DNA of 57,747 nucleotides from positions 1-57,747 of the forward strand of contig CALSNK010000002.1 of the NCBI GenBank assembly GCA_943787675.1, written 5' to 3'. This DNA comes from an uncultured Pseudomonadales bacterium. GTDB taxonomy: Bacteria > Pseudomonadota > Gammaproteobacteria > Pseudomonadales > Porticoccaceae. The notes beneath the pieces were generated by a model. That model saw only the letters and a list, made by a program, of their open reading frames with translations. It did not search any database and was not told the DNA's origin. Positions 47,925 through 56,822 of this stretch are shown in pieces; position 1 is the first letter of the stretch; each line of letters begins with the position of its first letter. A program made the translations under genes and the position numbers.

Positions 47925-47953
47925 TCATTATAAATATCCATAATTTATAATGA
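47925..47953. promoter_or_regulatory. Perfect 11-bp inverted repeat between ETF-QO and etfBA
   Basis: Arms TCATTATAAAT and ATTTATAATGA with a 7-nt spacer, giving centre-to-centre spacing of 18 nt, about two helical turns. It is placed 76 nt upstream of the ETF-QO start and 171 nt upstream of etfB, as expected for an operator that serves both. It does not look like the PsrA-type site reported for Pseudomonas etf genes. AGCTATA also occurs twice just beside it (47915 and 47928 region). Confidence 0.6.
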
Positions 47954-48123
47954 TTACGTGGCATGGAAGCGAACTCATGGGTCGTATTTTGGCTGCTAGA
48001 CCCTTGATTTATTTGGCTTATCTAGGCAATATAACGCCCTCAAAAATATGCACTGATTATTCGTTTAAGACGGTGCCCGTAGTCCCAAATTTTAATTACT
48101 AAGCTTAAGCTAAAAGGAAAACC

Positions 48124-48876
48124 ATGAAAGTACTGGTAGCCGTGAAGCGCGTTGTTGATTACAACGTCAAGGTTAGACCTAAGTCAGACATGACAGATGT
48201 TGACTTGGCTAACGTCAAAATGTCCATTAACCCATTTTGCGAGATTGCAGTAGAAGAAGCTGTGCGCTTAAAAGAGAAGGGCATCGCCACTGAAATTATC
48301 GCAATCTCTGTAGGCCCGCAGCAATGTCAGGAGCAGTTACGTACTGCACTCGCATTGGGCGCAGACCGCGCTATTTTAGTTAGCTCAGACGAAACACTAG
48401 AGCCATTGGCCATTGCCAAGTGCTTAAAAGCAGTATGTGAGACTGAGTCTCCCGATATTATTCTGCTGGGTAAGCAGGCGATCGATGGCGACAACAATCA
48501 AACAGGCCAGATGCTGGGTGCACTGACCGGTTATGGTCAGGCGACATTTGCCTCTGAGCTTAGTATCGATGGCGGCAATGCAATGATTATCCGTGAAGTA
48601 GACGGTGGTTTGCAGACTCTGACATTATCTTTACCCGCTATCGTAACTGCAGATTTGCGTCTTAACGAACCTCGTTATGCCTCACTGCCAAATATTATGA
48701 AAGCCAAGAAAAAGCAGCTTGATACCACCACACCAGCAGATCTCGGTGTCGATGTAGCGCCCCGCGTCACGTTGATGGGTGTAGAGCTTCCCGCCGAGCG
48801 TTCGGCTGGCATTAAGGTTGAGGATATCGCTCAGCTGGTTGATAAATTGAAAAACGAAGCGAAGGTGATCTCATGA
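48124..48876 (+). CDS. etfB: Electron transfer flavoprotein beta subunit
   Basis: 250 residues. [18 protein letters not shown] at the N-terminus, [18 protein letters not shown], and [22 protein letters not shown] [15 protein letters not shown] (AMP-binding/recognition loop neighbourhood) define EtfB. It overlaps etfA by 4 nt. With EtfA it accepts electrons from acyl-CoA and related dehydrogenases and hands them to ETF-QO. Confidence 0.96.
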   Translation: MKVLVAVKRVVDYNVKVRPKSDMTDVDLANVKMSINPFCEIAVEEAVRLKEKGIATEIIAISVGPQQCQEQLRTALALGADRAILVSSDETLEPLAIAKCLKAVCETESPDIILLGKQAIDGDNNQTGQMLGALTGYGQATFASELSIDGGNAMIIREVDGGLQTLTLSLPAIVTADLRLNEPRYASLPNIMKAKKKQLDTTTPADLGVDVAPRVTLMGVELPAERSAGIKVEDIAQLVDKLKNEAKVIS

Positions 48877-49802
48877 GTACATTAGTTATCGCTGAACATG
48901 ACAACGACAGCATGAATATTGCAACACTTAACTCTGTGGCTGCGGCCCAGGCTATGGGCGGCGATATCGACATTTTGGTCGTTGGCACAGCCTGTCAGGC
49001 CGCTGCAGCACAGGCAGCCCAAGTTCCAGGTATCGGCAAAGTTATCGTTGCAGACAATGGGGCTTATGCCCACTCATTGGCTGAGAACGTTGCACCTATG
49101 ATCGCTGAAGTTGCGGCTGGATACAGCCACGTTATGGCGACAGCAACTACTACGGCTAAAAATATTATTCCTCGTGTTGCCGCCTTATTGGATGTTCAGG
49201 CTATTTCTGACGTCAGCGGTGTGGTTAGCGAAGATACATTTAAGCGCCCAATCTATGCGGGCAATCTTATTGCCACCGTTAAGAGCAGCGACGCCATTAA
49301 GGTATTGACCATTCGTGGTACAGCCTTCGACGGCGCACCTGCAGAGGGTGGTTCTGCCACTATTGAAGCAGTTGCATCGGCACATGACTCAGGTAAGTCT
49401 ACCTTTGTCGGTGAAGAAGTGGCTGTGTCAGACCGTCCTGAATTGACGGCAGCGGATATTGTTATCTCTGGTGGTCGCGGCATGGGCAATGGCGAAAACT
49501 TCGACATGCTTTACAGCCTTGCCGACAAACTCGGTGCTGCAGTAGGTGCTTCACGCGCTGCTGTTGATGCGGGCTTTGTACCCAACGATATGCAGGTGGG
49601 TCAAACCGGTAAAATTGTTGCTCCAGACCTCTATGTTGCAGTGGGTATCTCTGGTGCTATTCAGCATTTGGCGGGCATGAAAGACAGCAAGGTTATTGTT
49701 GCGATTAACAAAGATGAAGAAGCACCGATATTCTCGGTTGCAGATTATGGGCTAGTTGCCGATTTGTTTGTTGCTCTACCTGAGTTGGATGCTGCGCTTT
49801 AA
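48873..49802 (+). CDS. etfA: Electron transfer flavoprotein alpha subunit
   Basis: 309 residues. The FAD-binding C-terminal domain shows [54 protein letters not shown] and [17 protein letters not shown] (given as separate segments), all family marks. The start overlaps the etfB stop (ATGA). A strong terminator follows. Confidence 0.96.
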   Translation: MSTLVIAEHDNDSMNIATLNSVAAAQAMGGDIDILVVGTACQAAAAQAAQVPGIGKVIVADNGAYAHSLAENVAPMIAEVAAGYSHVMATATTTAKNIIPRVAALLDVQAISDVSGVVSEDTFKRPIYAGNLIATVKSSDAIKVLTIRGTAFDGAPAEGGSATIEAVASAHDSGKSTFVGEEVAVSDRPELTAADIVISGGRGMGNGENFDMLYSLADKLGAAVGASRAAVDAGFVPNDMQVGQTGKIVAPDLYVAVGISGAIQHLAGMKDSKVIVAINKDEEAPIFSVADYGLVADLFVALPELDAAL

Positions 49803-49822
49803 ATAGCCTCCAAGCTAAACCG

Positions 49823-49849
49823 AAAAAGGCTCCGAAAGGAGCCTTTTTT
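49823..49849 (+). terminator. Rho-independent terminator after etfA
   Basis: AAAAAGGCTCC/GGAGCCTTTTT stem closed by a GAAA tetraloop and ending in six Ts, 21 nt after the etfA stop. The A-rich left arm makes it usable for the convergent DUF3106 operon too. Confidence 0.9.
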
Positions 49850-49860
49850 ATTGGGTATGT

Positions 49861-50376
49861 TTATTTGTCTTTCTGGGCGTTTAATTCATCCAGAAACTGA
49901 CGCCGTTCCTCGGCGGTCATTTCTCGCACCTTATCGCGAATTTCTTTCTGCTTATGCTCTGGCATCCCCTGAAATTTCTCATGCTTCTTGTTAACGCGGC
50001 GGCGCTCTTTAGGGCTCATATTTTCAAAGCGTTTGCGCAATTCTTTGCGCTCATGAGCTGGCATCTTATCAAAGTGTTTTTTAGCTCTGTGCAGTCTCTT
50101 ACGCTCTTCCGGTGAAAGGTTCTTGAGGTGCTCGGCATGCTTCTTAAACTGTGCTCGTCTTTCTGGGTCAGAGTCCTGTGCCCGAGCTAAGAGGCGCTGC
50201 TGCCTTGAAGGCTTGAACCTGTTCCAATGCTTTTCGAAGGGTGCCAGCATCACACGCGTGTCTTGTGGAAGCTCATGGAAAGGTATCCGGGTACCGTCAT
50301 GATCCGCTGCAAATAGAGCAGGAGACAGCATTAGCATTCCCGCAGCCAAACCGGCTAATAGTAATCGTGGTTTCAT
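49861..50376 (-). CDS. DUF3106 family periplasmic protein
   Basis: 171 residues with a signal peptide (LLLAGLAAGMLMLSPALFAA, likely cut after ALFA). The mature part is highly charged and helical, with repeated (L/M)(S/T)(P/A)EER/KER segments: LSPEERKRLHR, MPAHERKELRK, MSPKERRRV, MTAEERRQF. This is DUF3106. The repeats recall the LTxxQ-type helices of Spy/CpxP chaperones in layout only. Last gene of the ECF sigma operon; 3 nt after the preceding gene's stop. Confidence 0.82.
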   Translation of the reverse strand: MKPRLLLAGLAAGMLMLSPALFAADHDGTRIPFHELPQDTRVMLAPFEKHWNRFKPSRQQRLLARAQDSDPERRAQFKKHAEHLKNLSPEERKRLHRAKKHFDKMPAHERKELRKRFENMSPKERRRVNKKHEKFQGMPEHKQKEIRDKVREMTAEERRQFLDELNAQKDK

Positions 50377-50379
50377 CAG

Positions 50380-50743
50380 TTAACCTGTCCCGCCCTGTTC
50401 GTTATCCGCAAGCCAATAATAAAAGTCTAGGTCTTCATAGAGCTCAATGTTTTCATTATCAAATTCAAAGGCAGAATCTGCGCTGTTTTAACTCAGAAAT
50501 TGTCTCATTGTTTAAAGGTACTGGGGCTTCTTGGAAAAAGAAAAATGCCACCAGTAGTATGGTTGCTGTTGAAGCACTCAGCGCAGGCAGAAAACCTCTT
50601 TTTCGATCTGAGCTATCTTGGGACAATGCTTTATTGCGCGCCTGGGCGAGACGGAAAATATCTCGCGCTTCAGTGTCATTTTCTAAACACTGCAGATCTT
50701 GCTGCAGGTTATTCTCTAACGTCTGCTTACTGTGATTAGTCAT
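50380..50743 (-). pseudogene. Small membrane protein of the sigma operon (possible anti-sigma), frameshifted
   Basis: The first frame from ATG 50743 encodes a charged cytoplasmic part (LQCLENDTEARDIFRLAQARNKAL), one membrane helix (about residues 49-70) and a short periplasmic start, and stops at 50465. The other frame continues as SADSAFEFDNENIELYEDL then DFYYWLADNEQGGTG to TAA at 50380, a plausible acidic C-terminus. Removing one base of the four-T run at 50486-50489 (plus strand) joins them. It overlaps the sigma gene by 8 nt. Position and topology suggest an anti-sigma or sigma-associated protein (DUF3619-like); unproven. Confidence 0.7.
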
Positions 50744-51350
50744 AATTATAATCCTCCAACAGATCTCGCAATGTATGCATTGCTCTAGAGTAATGTGTTT
50801 TAACGCTGCCCTGCGAGCATTTCATGGCATCGGCAGTTTCAATGGTACTCATGCCTTCCCAGCATCTGAGCATAAAGGCTTCGCGCTGGCGTCGGGGCAG
50901 GGCATTCACCGACTGGGTTATTTTATCGATGCGCTGGGAGCGCATCATCATTTCATCTGGGGTATCTGAAATACGTCCAGGAGTCAGATCCACTGTATCG
51001 GCGTTCAGGCCATTGTCGCTGTTAGTGACAATTTTACTCCAGGGAAACACCCTGTCGCGAACGGCTTTACGCCGATAATAATCAATGGTCTTGCTGTTTA
51101 AAATACGATAAAACAATGGTTTCCATTCCTGAGCTGTCTTATCGCCATACTTTTCCACCAACTTGTACATACTGTCTTGCACAATATCCATGGCGGTATC
51201 TGCGTTACCCGTAGCCATTCTGGCCATATGAAAAGCACGGCGCTCGATGGTTTTAAGAAACTCCTCCATCGAGCTATAGCCGAGTGCTTTTTGGGCGTCT
51301 TCGATAGACCGCTCCTCAGCCGCTGTTTTCTCCACGACGGATAATGTCAT
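50736..51350 (-). CDS. ECF-type RNA polymerase sigma factor
   Basis: 204 residues. Region 2 reads AFHMARMATGNADTAMDIVQDSMYKLVEKY, quoted by its ends, with the DIVQDSMYKL core; region 4 reads LPRRQREAFMLRCWEGMSTIE with the helix-turn-helix CSQGSVKTHYSRAM. It redirects RNA polymerase to a stress or envelope regulon. The gene follows the His-rich secreted protein gene by 35 nt and overlaps the small membrane protein gene by 8 nt. A 13-nt palindrome lies over the likely ribosome-binding site. Confidence 0.9.
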   Translation of the reverse strand: MTLSVVEKTAAEERSIEDAQKALGYSSMEEFLKTIERRAFHMARMATGNADTAMDIVQDSMYKLVEKYGDKTAQEWKPLFYRILNSKTIDYYRRKAVRDRVFPWSKIVTNSDNGLNADTVDLTPGRISDTPDEMMMRSQRIDKITQSVNALPRRQREAFMLRCWEGMSTIETADAMKCSQGSVKTHYSRAMHTLRDLLEDYNYD

Positions 51351-51357
51351 TCGCTTA

Positions 51358-51370
51358 GTTCCCAGGGAAC
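51358..51370 (-). promoter_or_regulatory. Palindrome over the sigma gene's ribosome-binding region
   Basis: GTTCCC-T-GGGAAC on the minus strand, 7 nt before the sigma ATG. The GGGA of the right arm is the only Shine-Dalgarno-like stretch, so a hairpin would hide it. It could also be an operator; it includes a GGGAACT similar to ECF -35 elements. Confidence 0.4.
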
Positions 51371-51385
51371 ATAGAAATAGGCGCG

Positions 51386-51961
51386 CTAGTCATAATAGTC
51401 GTCGCCATAAATATCATTCAATAGGTACATAATAGTTACCCATTCCAGATAGTCGCTGTCATGCTCATGATGACCATGCTGACTGTGAGCCCTGGGCTTA
51501 CGATGGCGACTATGGTGTTTTTCGTAATGGCTTCTGTGCTGATCATAAAAATAAATATCGCCGTAGCCATAGTAATGATTATAAAAATCCCGGCGTGTTA
51601 AAAACCTGCTGTTACTGTGATTGATAACCCAACGACGATCTCGTCGGTAGTCATTGCGCAGATGTTTCTTCCTGATGTCTCTGGCGAAATGATGCTTATT
51701 AACTCTACGTTCAACCGCCTTGTGATCGGTTTTATGGCGCTTATATCGCTGGTGATTTTCTCTCGCCTGGGTGCCGCTACGCCGTTCATTGCGAGCTTCA
51801 GACCGATAGATTTCTTTATCTGAGTGGCGCTTCTGAACATGCTGATGATTAGCCTGACGGTCAAAGCGTTTGAAGGCTTTATTATCCCTGTCCGCCATTG
51901 CGTTTATGGGGAAGGCTAAAAGACTCAGTCCCGCAACAGTTGCTATTAGTATCCTTTTCAT
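51386..51961 (-). CDS. His- and Arg-rich secreted protein, first gene of the ECF sigma operon
   Basis: 191 residues with a signal peptide (ILIATVAGLSLLAFPINAMA, cut after AMA). The mature protein is strongly basic with about twenty histidines, many in KRH, HH and HGHHEH clusters, then an aromatic segment FYNHYYGYGDIYFYDQH and a more ordinary C-terminus (YLEWVTIMYLLNDIYGDDYYD). Metal binding is a reasonable inference. ATG at 51961 has an AGGAGA site. I do not recognise a family. Confidence 0.72.
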   Translation of the reverse strand: MKRILIATVAGLSLLAFPINAMADRDNKAFKRFDRQANHQHVQKRHSDKEIYRSEARNERRSGTQARENHQRYKRHKTDHKAVERRVNKHHFARDIRKKHLRNDYRRDRRWVINHSNSRFLTRRDFYNHYYGYGDIYFYDQHRSHYEKHHSRHRKPRAHSQHGHHEHDSDYLEWVTIMYLLNDIYGDDYYD

Positions 51962-51988
51962 CACAGTCTCCTTTGTGTGGCTCAAAGC

Positions 51989-52016
51989 TTAAAACGCCAG
52001 TTAAAAAGATCGGTTG
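51989..52016 (-). promoter_or_regulatory. Candidate ECF-type promoter of the sigma operon
   Basis: On the minus strand GTCAAC and CGTTTT stand 16 nt apart, upstream of the His-rich gene. CGTT-type -10 elements occur with several ECF sigma groups, so autoregulation is possible. The -35 is not a strong match to the common AAC-containing consensus, so this is tentative. Confidence 0.3.
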
Positions 52017-52068
52017 ACCCAATGCAAAACTATTTAGCTCTCTGTCTCGCCTGTAAAGGTAGCGTCCT

Positions 52069-52914
52069 CTATAGTTTGAAATCAGCCCAAATAGGGCAGT
52101 GGTCAGACGGCTTTTCGAACGCCCTGGCGTCAAAGTCGATACCGGTGCCAACAAGATCTGACATAGCAGGATCGGAAGCCAGAATCAGGTCGATACGCAG
52201 ACCGCTCTGAGGGTCCTGTTCAAAGCCACGACTGCGATAATCAAACCAGCTGTAAGAGCGGTCATCCTGAGGGTTCATTGATCTGTAGCTATCGGTGAGG
52301 CCCCAGTCTTGCAATGTTTGCAGCCATTCACGTTCTTCAGGCAAAAAGGCAGACTTGCCGGTCTTGAGCCAGCGCTTGGCATTCTCTGGCTTAATACCCA
52401 CATCTATATCCGCAGCGGCGACATTCATATCACCCATCACAATCACACGATCTTTATCGGTAAAGGTGTTGCCAAGGTAGGCTGTTAGGTCTGCATAAAA
52501 CTTTTCTTTAGCAGGAAATTTTGTGGGGTGAGCACGGCCTTCGCCCTGAGGAAAGTAACCATTAATCACATGGACAGTCTGGCCATTAATTTTATATTCA
52601 CCGTGAATCATCCGACGCTGGGCATCTTCATCATCGGTAGGGTAGCCGCGGGTAATCGCGGTCGCAGGTATTTTGCTCATCATGGCGACGCCGTAATGAC
52701 CTTTTTGACCATGAAAGTCTACCGTATAACCCATCTCGGCTATTGCCTCGAGAGGGAACTCTTCGTTGCTCACCTTAATTTCTTGAAGGCCAATAATATC
52801 CGGCGCATGTTGATCAATAACCGACTGCAATTGATGCAGACGAGCGCGCAGTCCATTGACATTAAATGAAATAATACGGGTTGATGTTGCTTCAGGTTTG
52901 GCAATGGCATTCAC
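52069..52914 (-). CDS. xthA: Exodeoxyribonuclease III
   Basis: 281 residues. RIISFNVNGLRARLHQL with the metal-binding asparagine, IGLQEIKVSNEEF with the catalytic glutamate, VMGDMNVAAADIDVG and the C-terminal RIDLILASDP and SDHCPIWADF identify the Xth/AP-endonuclease family used in base-excision repair. It starts 7 nt after the prc stop on the same strand. Confidence 0.94.
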   Translation of the reverse strand: MNAIAKPEATSTRIISFNVNGLRARLHQLQSVIDQHAPDIIGLQEIKVSNEEFPLEAIAEMGYTVDFHGQKGHYGVAMMSKIPATAITRGYPTDDEDAQRRMIHGEYKINGQTVHVINGYFPQGEGRAHPTKFPAKEKFYADLTAYLGNTFTDKDRVIVMGDMNVAAADIDVGIKPENAKRWLKTGKSAFLPEEREWLQTLQDWGLTDSYRSMNPQDDRSYSWFDYRSRGFEQDPQSGLRIDLILASDPAMSDLVGTGIDFDARAFEKPSDHCPIWADFKL

Positions 52915-52921
52915 AGAAATC

Positions 52922-55106
52922 TTAACTCGCTTTTTTATTATTTAGTTGAACTAATTGATTGTTTTTAGCGCTTGGCGCTAGACCTATTTGGTCAATAAGA
53001 ATATGACCAGCCTCCTGCAACATTGGATCTGATTCGGCAATATTATCTTCATCGACTTCGGATTCTTCTTTCCAAATTTTAACATCGACATAGGGCTCTA
53101 AATCCTTGCCAACACGACGAATGTTTTCCAGAGATAGTCGCTCTAAATCCCATTGCTCTGTGCGCGCACGGCGCTTTTCAATGTTAAGAGAAAGAGAGTC
53201 ATCTGCGGCCCAGTCGTCGTTAAGTTTGAGCTGGCCGAGCATATGGGCATAGTCTGGATCGGTAACGCTGCGCGCCTTGTGCTTAGTAATTAGCGGCGAC
53301 ACAAATTGTTGTAGCTCGGTGGTGGATTTGTGGGGCACAGCATGAATACGATCCCAGGGTAGGGCATTGTCTTGGTGGCTCTCGCCGACCTCTTCAGCAT
53401 CATAGGCCGAGGGAAATTCTATGTCTGGCAACACACCACGATGCTGGGTGCTATCACCGGAAACCCGATAGAACTTTGAGACGGTTAGCTTGAGCTGGCC
53501 ACTGCTAAGGCCGGTGACATCCTGGACAGTGCCCTTGCCAAAACTCTGACTACCAACGATTAATGCTCGGCCATAGTCTTGTAATGCACCGGCAAAAATC
53601 TCAGAGGCTGATGCGCTCAAACGGTTAATCATAATCAGAAGAGGGCCCGTATAAACCGCCGGCATAGTGGCACGCTGATTGCGAAAAACCCGCTGATTAG
53701 AATCTTTTATTTGTACGACTGGGCCACTGTCAATAAACAGATCTGTTAGTGAAGTTGCCTCATGTAGAGAACCACCGCCATTGTTACGCAGGTCTAAAAC
53801 AATACCGTCAACTTTTTGCTCTCTCAGTTCTTGGAGTAATTTAAAGACATCTCTGGTGGTGCTTTTAAAGTTTGGATCTCGTGCACGGTACGCTTCGAAA
53901 TCCATATAAAAAGCGGGGATATCTATCACACCAAGCTTGTAGCTTTTACCCCCTTGCTGGATATCTAAGATTTTACTCTGGGCAGATTTCTCTTCGAGTT
54001 TTACCTTATCTCGGGTGATAGCAATAATGGCAGTACTGTCTGCGGACTCGCCTTTTCCTGGAATAATCTGCAGCCTAACAATGGAGTCTTTGGCACCGCG
54101 AATCAGTGCCACGACTTCGTCAATTCTCCAGCCCACCACGTCGACCATTTCGTCCTGGTCCTGGGCGACACCGATAATTTTATCCTCTGCCTGCAAAATA
54201 CCCTGAAGGTCTGCGGGGCCACCTGGAATAACTCTAACGATTTTAGTGTATTCATCTTCCGTGCGTAATTCGGCGCCAATGCCTTCTAATGACAGAGACA
54301 TATTAATTTGAAAATTCTCTGTGGTCCGTGGTGAGAAATACGAAGTATGGGGATCATAAAGGGAGGCGAGGGCGTTAACATAAAGTTGAAAAACGTCCTG
54401 ACTGTCTCGTTGGGTAAACTGTTTTATTTGATTTTGATAGCGTTTTATAAGCAGCTCACGCGCCTTGTCAGCTTCTTTATCATTGAGTAACAAACGAATC
54501 ATCGCGTCTTTAATACGCTTGTGCCAAAAGGTCTCTGCGTCTTCCGCTGAGCTAAACCATTGCCGCTTGTCGCCGTCTAGAATAATAGTTTCATCGGCGG
54601 TAAGATCAAACTCATGGTCTTCAGTTTCAAGCAGGGCAATGTTGGCGTTGAGCTGACTGATGGCGCGGTCGCGCAAACGGTTATACATGATATAGCCAGG
54701 CTCTACATCACCACGTTTGGCAAGATCATCAAGTCTGGTGTCCCACTGCATAAACTCGTCAATATCAGTTTGTAGAAAATAGCTCTTTACCGGATCTAGG
54801 TTATCTAGAAACTGGGCCAGATAGCGCTGGGATAATTCATCATTAATCTTTTGCCCACGATAGTGACGCGTAGCCAGACGGTCGAAGATCTCTCTATAGA
54901 GTGCTGTGTACTCAGGTTTCCGCTCAATGGGGACTATCGGCGTTTTCTGTTATCGATATGGCTTCGGCTGATGTAGATGTAGATGTAGATGTAGATGTAG
55001 ATGTAGAGGTTGAGGTCGTTACAGGTTCACTTGAGAAACCTGTAATGACGAAAAGACTGCTAACACTGATAATAGCGAATAAGATGACGGCAACAGCGCG
55101 CGGCAT
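52922..55106 (-). pseudogene. prc: Tail-specific (carboxy-terminal processing) protease Prc, frameshifted near the N-terminus
   Basis: Periplasmic serine protease with an N-terminal domain, a PDZ domain (SLSLEGIGAELRTEDEYTKIV, around the middle) and the catalytic domain with the serine in NRLSASASEIFAGAL and the lysine in GSQSFGKGTVQ. The signal peptide is in another frame: MPRAVAVILFAIISVSSLF from ATG 55106 (or 55112), followed by a Thr-Ser repeat. Deleting one base from the four-G run at 54929-54932 joins ...ENADSP to IERKPEYTALYREIF. AAGGA precedes the start. Probably intact in the organism. Confidence 0.88.
54970..55005. repeat. Six GATGTA hexamers in prc
   Basis: Perfect six-copy microsatellite. 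On the prc strand it encodes (Thr-Ser)6 just after the signal peptide. Changes in copy number would keep the frame and alter only the linker length. Confidence 0.9.
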
Positions 55107-55442
55107 AATCATTTTCCTTTTGTAGAATGCAGGGAGTTTACCAGAACCTGAATTGTTAAATAGTGGCTTTAAGGGTAGACCACGACTAATTACCTTAATT
55201 TCATTGTTTTGCTTGGCTGAGGCAATAAGAGGTGGCTATGGTTACTCGTGAGTGGGATAGCCTCTCTGCTGTGTCCTCTAATCTCAATTAGTGGACATAG
55301 GTAGACAGTAGCATAACAGCCTGATACAGTACTTTCCAATGCCCCAGCGGCCTCAGGCGCTATTAGTCGCTCGTCACTATTTTCTTAACGGCTCTTAATA
55401 GTTACCACATAATGGTTACCACATAATAGACAGCACAATCTT
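55107..55442. promoter_or_regulatory. Divergent prc/recombinase intergenic region with inverted and direct repeats
   Basis: 336 bp without a gene. It holds an inverted repeat with arms TGTCCTCTAAT and ATTAGTGGACA around a 4-nt loop (55272-55297, one mismatch). GTTACCACATAAT occurs twice one base apart (55401-55413 and 55415-55427), ending 15 nt before the recombinase start. Both are operator-like by form and place; nothing else is evident. Confidence 0.5.
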
Positions 55443-56721
55443 ATGTCCAAAGCATTTAACGCCACACCATTATTCGACGCTCACAAGGCGTTTGTGCGCC
55501 TGCCTATGGGTCTGACCATGCTCAATGAGTATCCAGACTCAAAACAGTTTGTCGAAACGATCTGTGAAACCATACCCGATGCCCGTGAAGACTTCTTACA
55601 CACCCAGGCTTTCCTTAAAAGCTACAGCCGTAAGTCTGAGGCCACCTATCGTGGCTACCGCAATGAGGTTGAACGTTTATTACTCTGGGCCTGGACTGTG
55701 GCTAACAAGAGCGTTATCCAGCTTAAACGTCCAGATCTCGAGGCATACTTCGATTTCGTTCATGGCCCAAGTTCAGCCTGGGTGGGCGCTTCAGTCCAGG
55801 ATCGCTTTAAAATAATCGGCGGAGAGTCCCGTCAAAATAAAAACTGGCGGCCATTTGCCGCGAAAATCGCCAAGGAAGACCGTAAAGAAGCCTTATCTGA
55901 GGGGCTCAGTGTAGAAACCAGTAGAGACGGGCACTTACTTTCTCACGAGGCCATGAAGATCTGTTACTCGGCAGTTTCCTGTTATTACGACTATCTGACC
56001 GATGAAGGCTATGCCTTTGGTAACCCGATACCGGCCATTCGCAAGCAGTCGCCCTTTTTGATTAAAGGCGCCACCCAGAAAAATATTAAGCGGCTGTCAG
56101 ATTTACAGTGGGACTATGTGCTTGGAAAGCGCACAGACTGCAGCAGACAGTTCGCCAGATCATGAGCGCACGTTATTTGTGATCGCCATGCTTAAAACCC
56201 TGTATTTAAGAGTATCTGAGCTATCTGACAGAGCTAACTGGCAGCCAGCTTGGAAACATTTCTGGCAAGACAGTGACGGTAATAATTGGCTCAAAGTACT
56301 GGGCAAAGGCAATAAGATACGGGATATTTCAGTGCCAAATGCCCTTTCTCCCTATATTGATCGTTACCAGAAATACCGAGGTTCAATTAATACTACCTTT
56401 GGCGTTAACTCGACTCTGGTGTCCAAAAACCGCGGCACTGGCGGCATGACATCCCGCCAGCTGCGACGAATCGTCCAGCAGGGCTTTGATTTGGCCTACG
56501 ACAGAATGATGACCGAAGGCTTTACTGAAGAAGCCAAGGCATTGCGTGAGGCAACAACCCATTGGCTGAGGCATACTGGTGCCTCGCAGGATATAGCCAC
56601 TAGGCCGCTCAAGCATATGGCCGATGATTTGGGTCATGCCAGCATGGGTACTACAGATCAGGTGTATATTCAGTCGGATATGAAGGAACGCGCAAGGTCC
56701 GGGAAGACTAGAGAAGTATAA
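55443..56721 (+). pseudogene. Solitary tyrosine recombinase (phage-integrase family), frameshifted
   Basis: One gene of about 425 codons split in two frames. The N-terminal core-binding domain is visible in SYSRKSEATYRGYRNEVERL. The catalytic domain has the first arginine in LKTLYLRVSELSDR, HWLRHTGA (H-x-x-R) and LGHASMGTTDQVYI with the final histidine and the nucleophile tyrosine. Removing one base near 56126-56132 restores LQWDYVLGKAQTAADSSPDHERT. No excisionase, phage genes, att repeats or tRNA lie beside it, so it is a stand-alone recombinase of unknown target. Confidence 0.8.
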
Positions 56722-56822
56722 CAAAAACAGATAGTTAAAATACAAATCTAATGTAATCTGTTACATATTAGGGCCACTTATAACAAGAGCGCGAGCATAA
56801 GATTCGTGCCTAGGGGATATAT

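Noticed and set aside
54970..55005. CRISPR-like or phase-variable repeat tract
   Set aside because: It is a uniform hexamer microsatellite without spacers, and copy changes keep the prc frame, so it cannot switch the gene by itself.
55443..56721. Prophage or genomic island at the recombinase
   Set aside because: Neighbouring genes (prc, symporter) are ordinary chromosomal genes, and no phage, excisionase, tRNA or flanking att repeats are visible.
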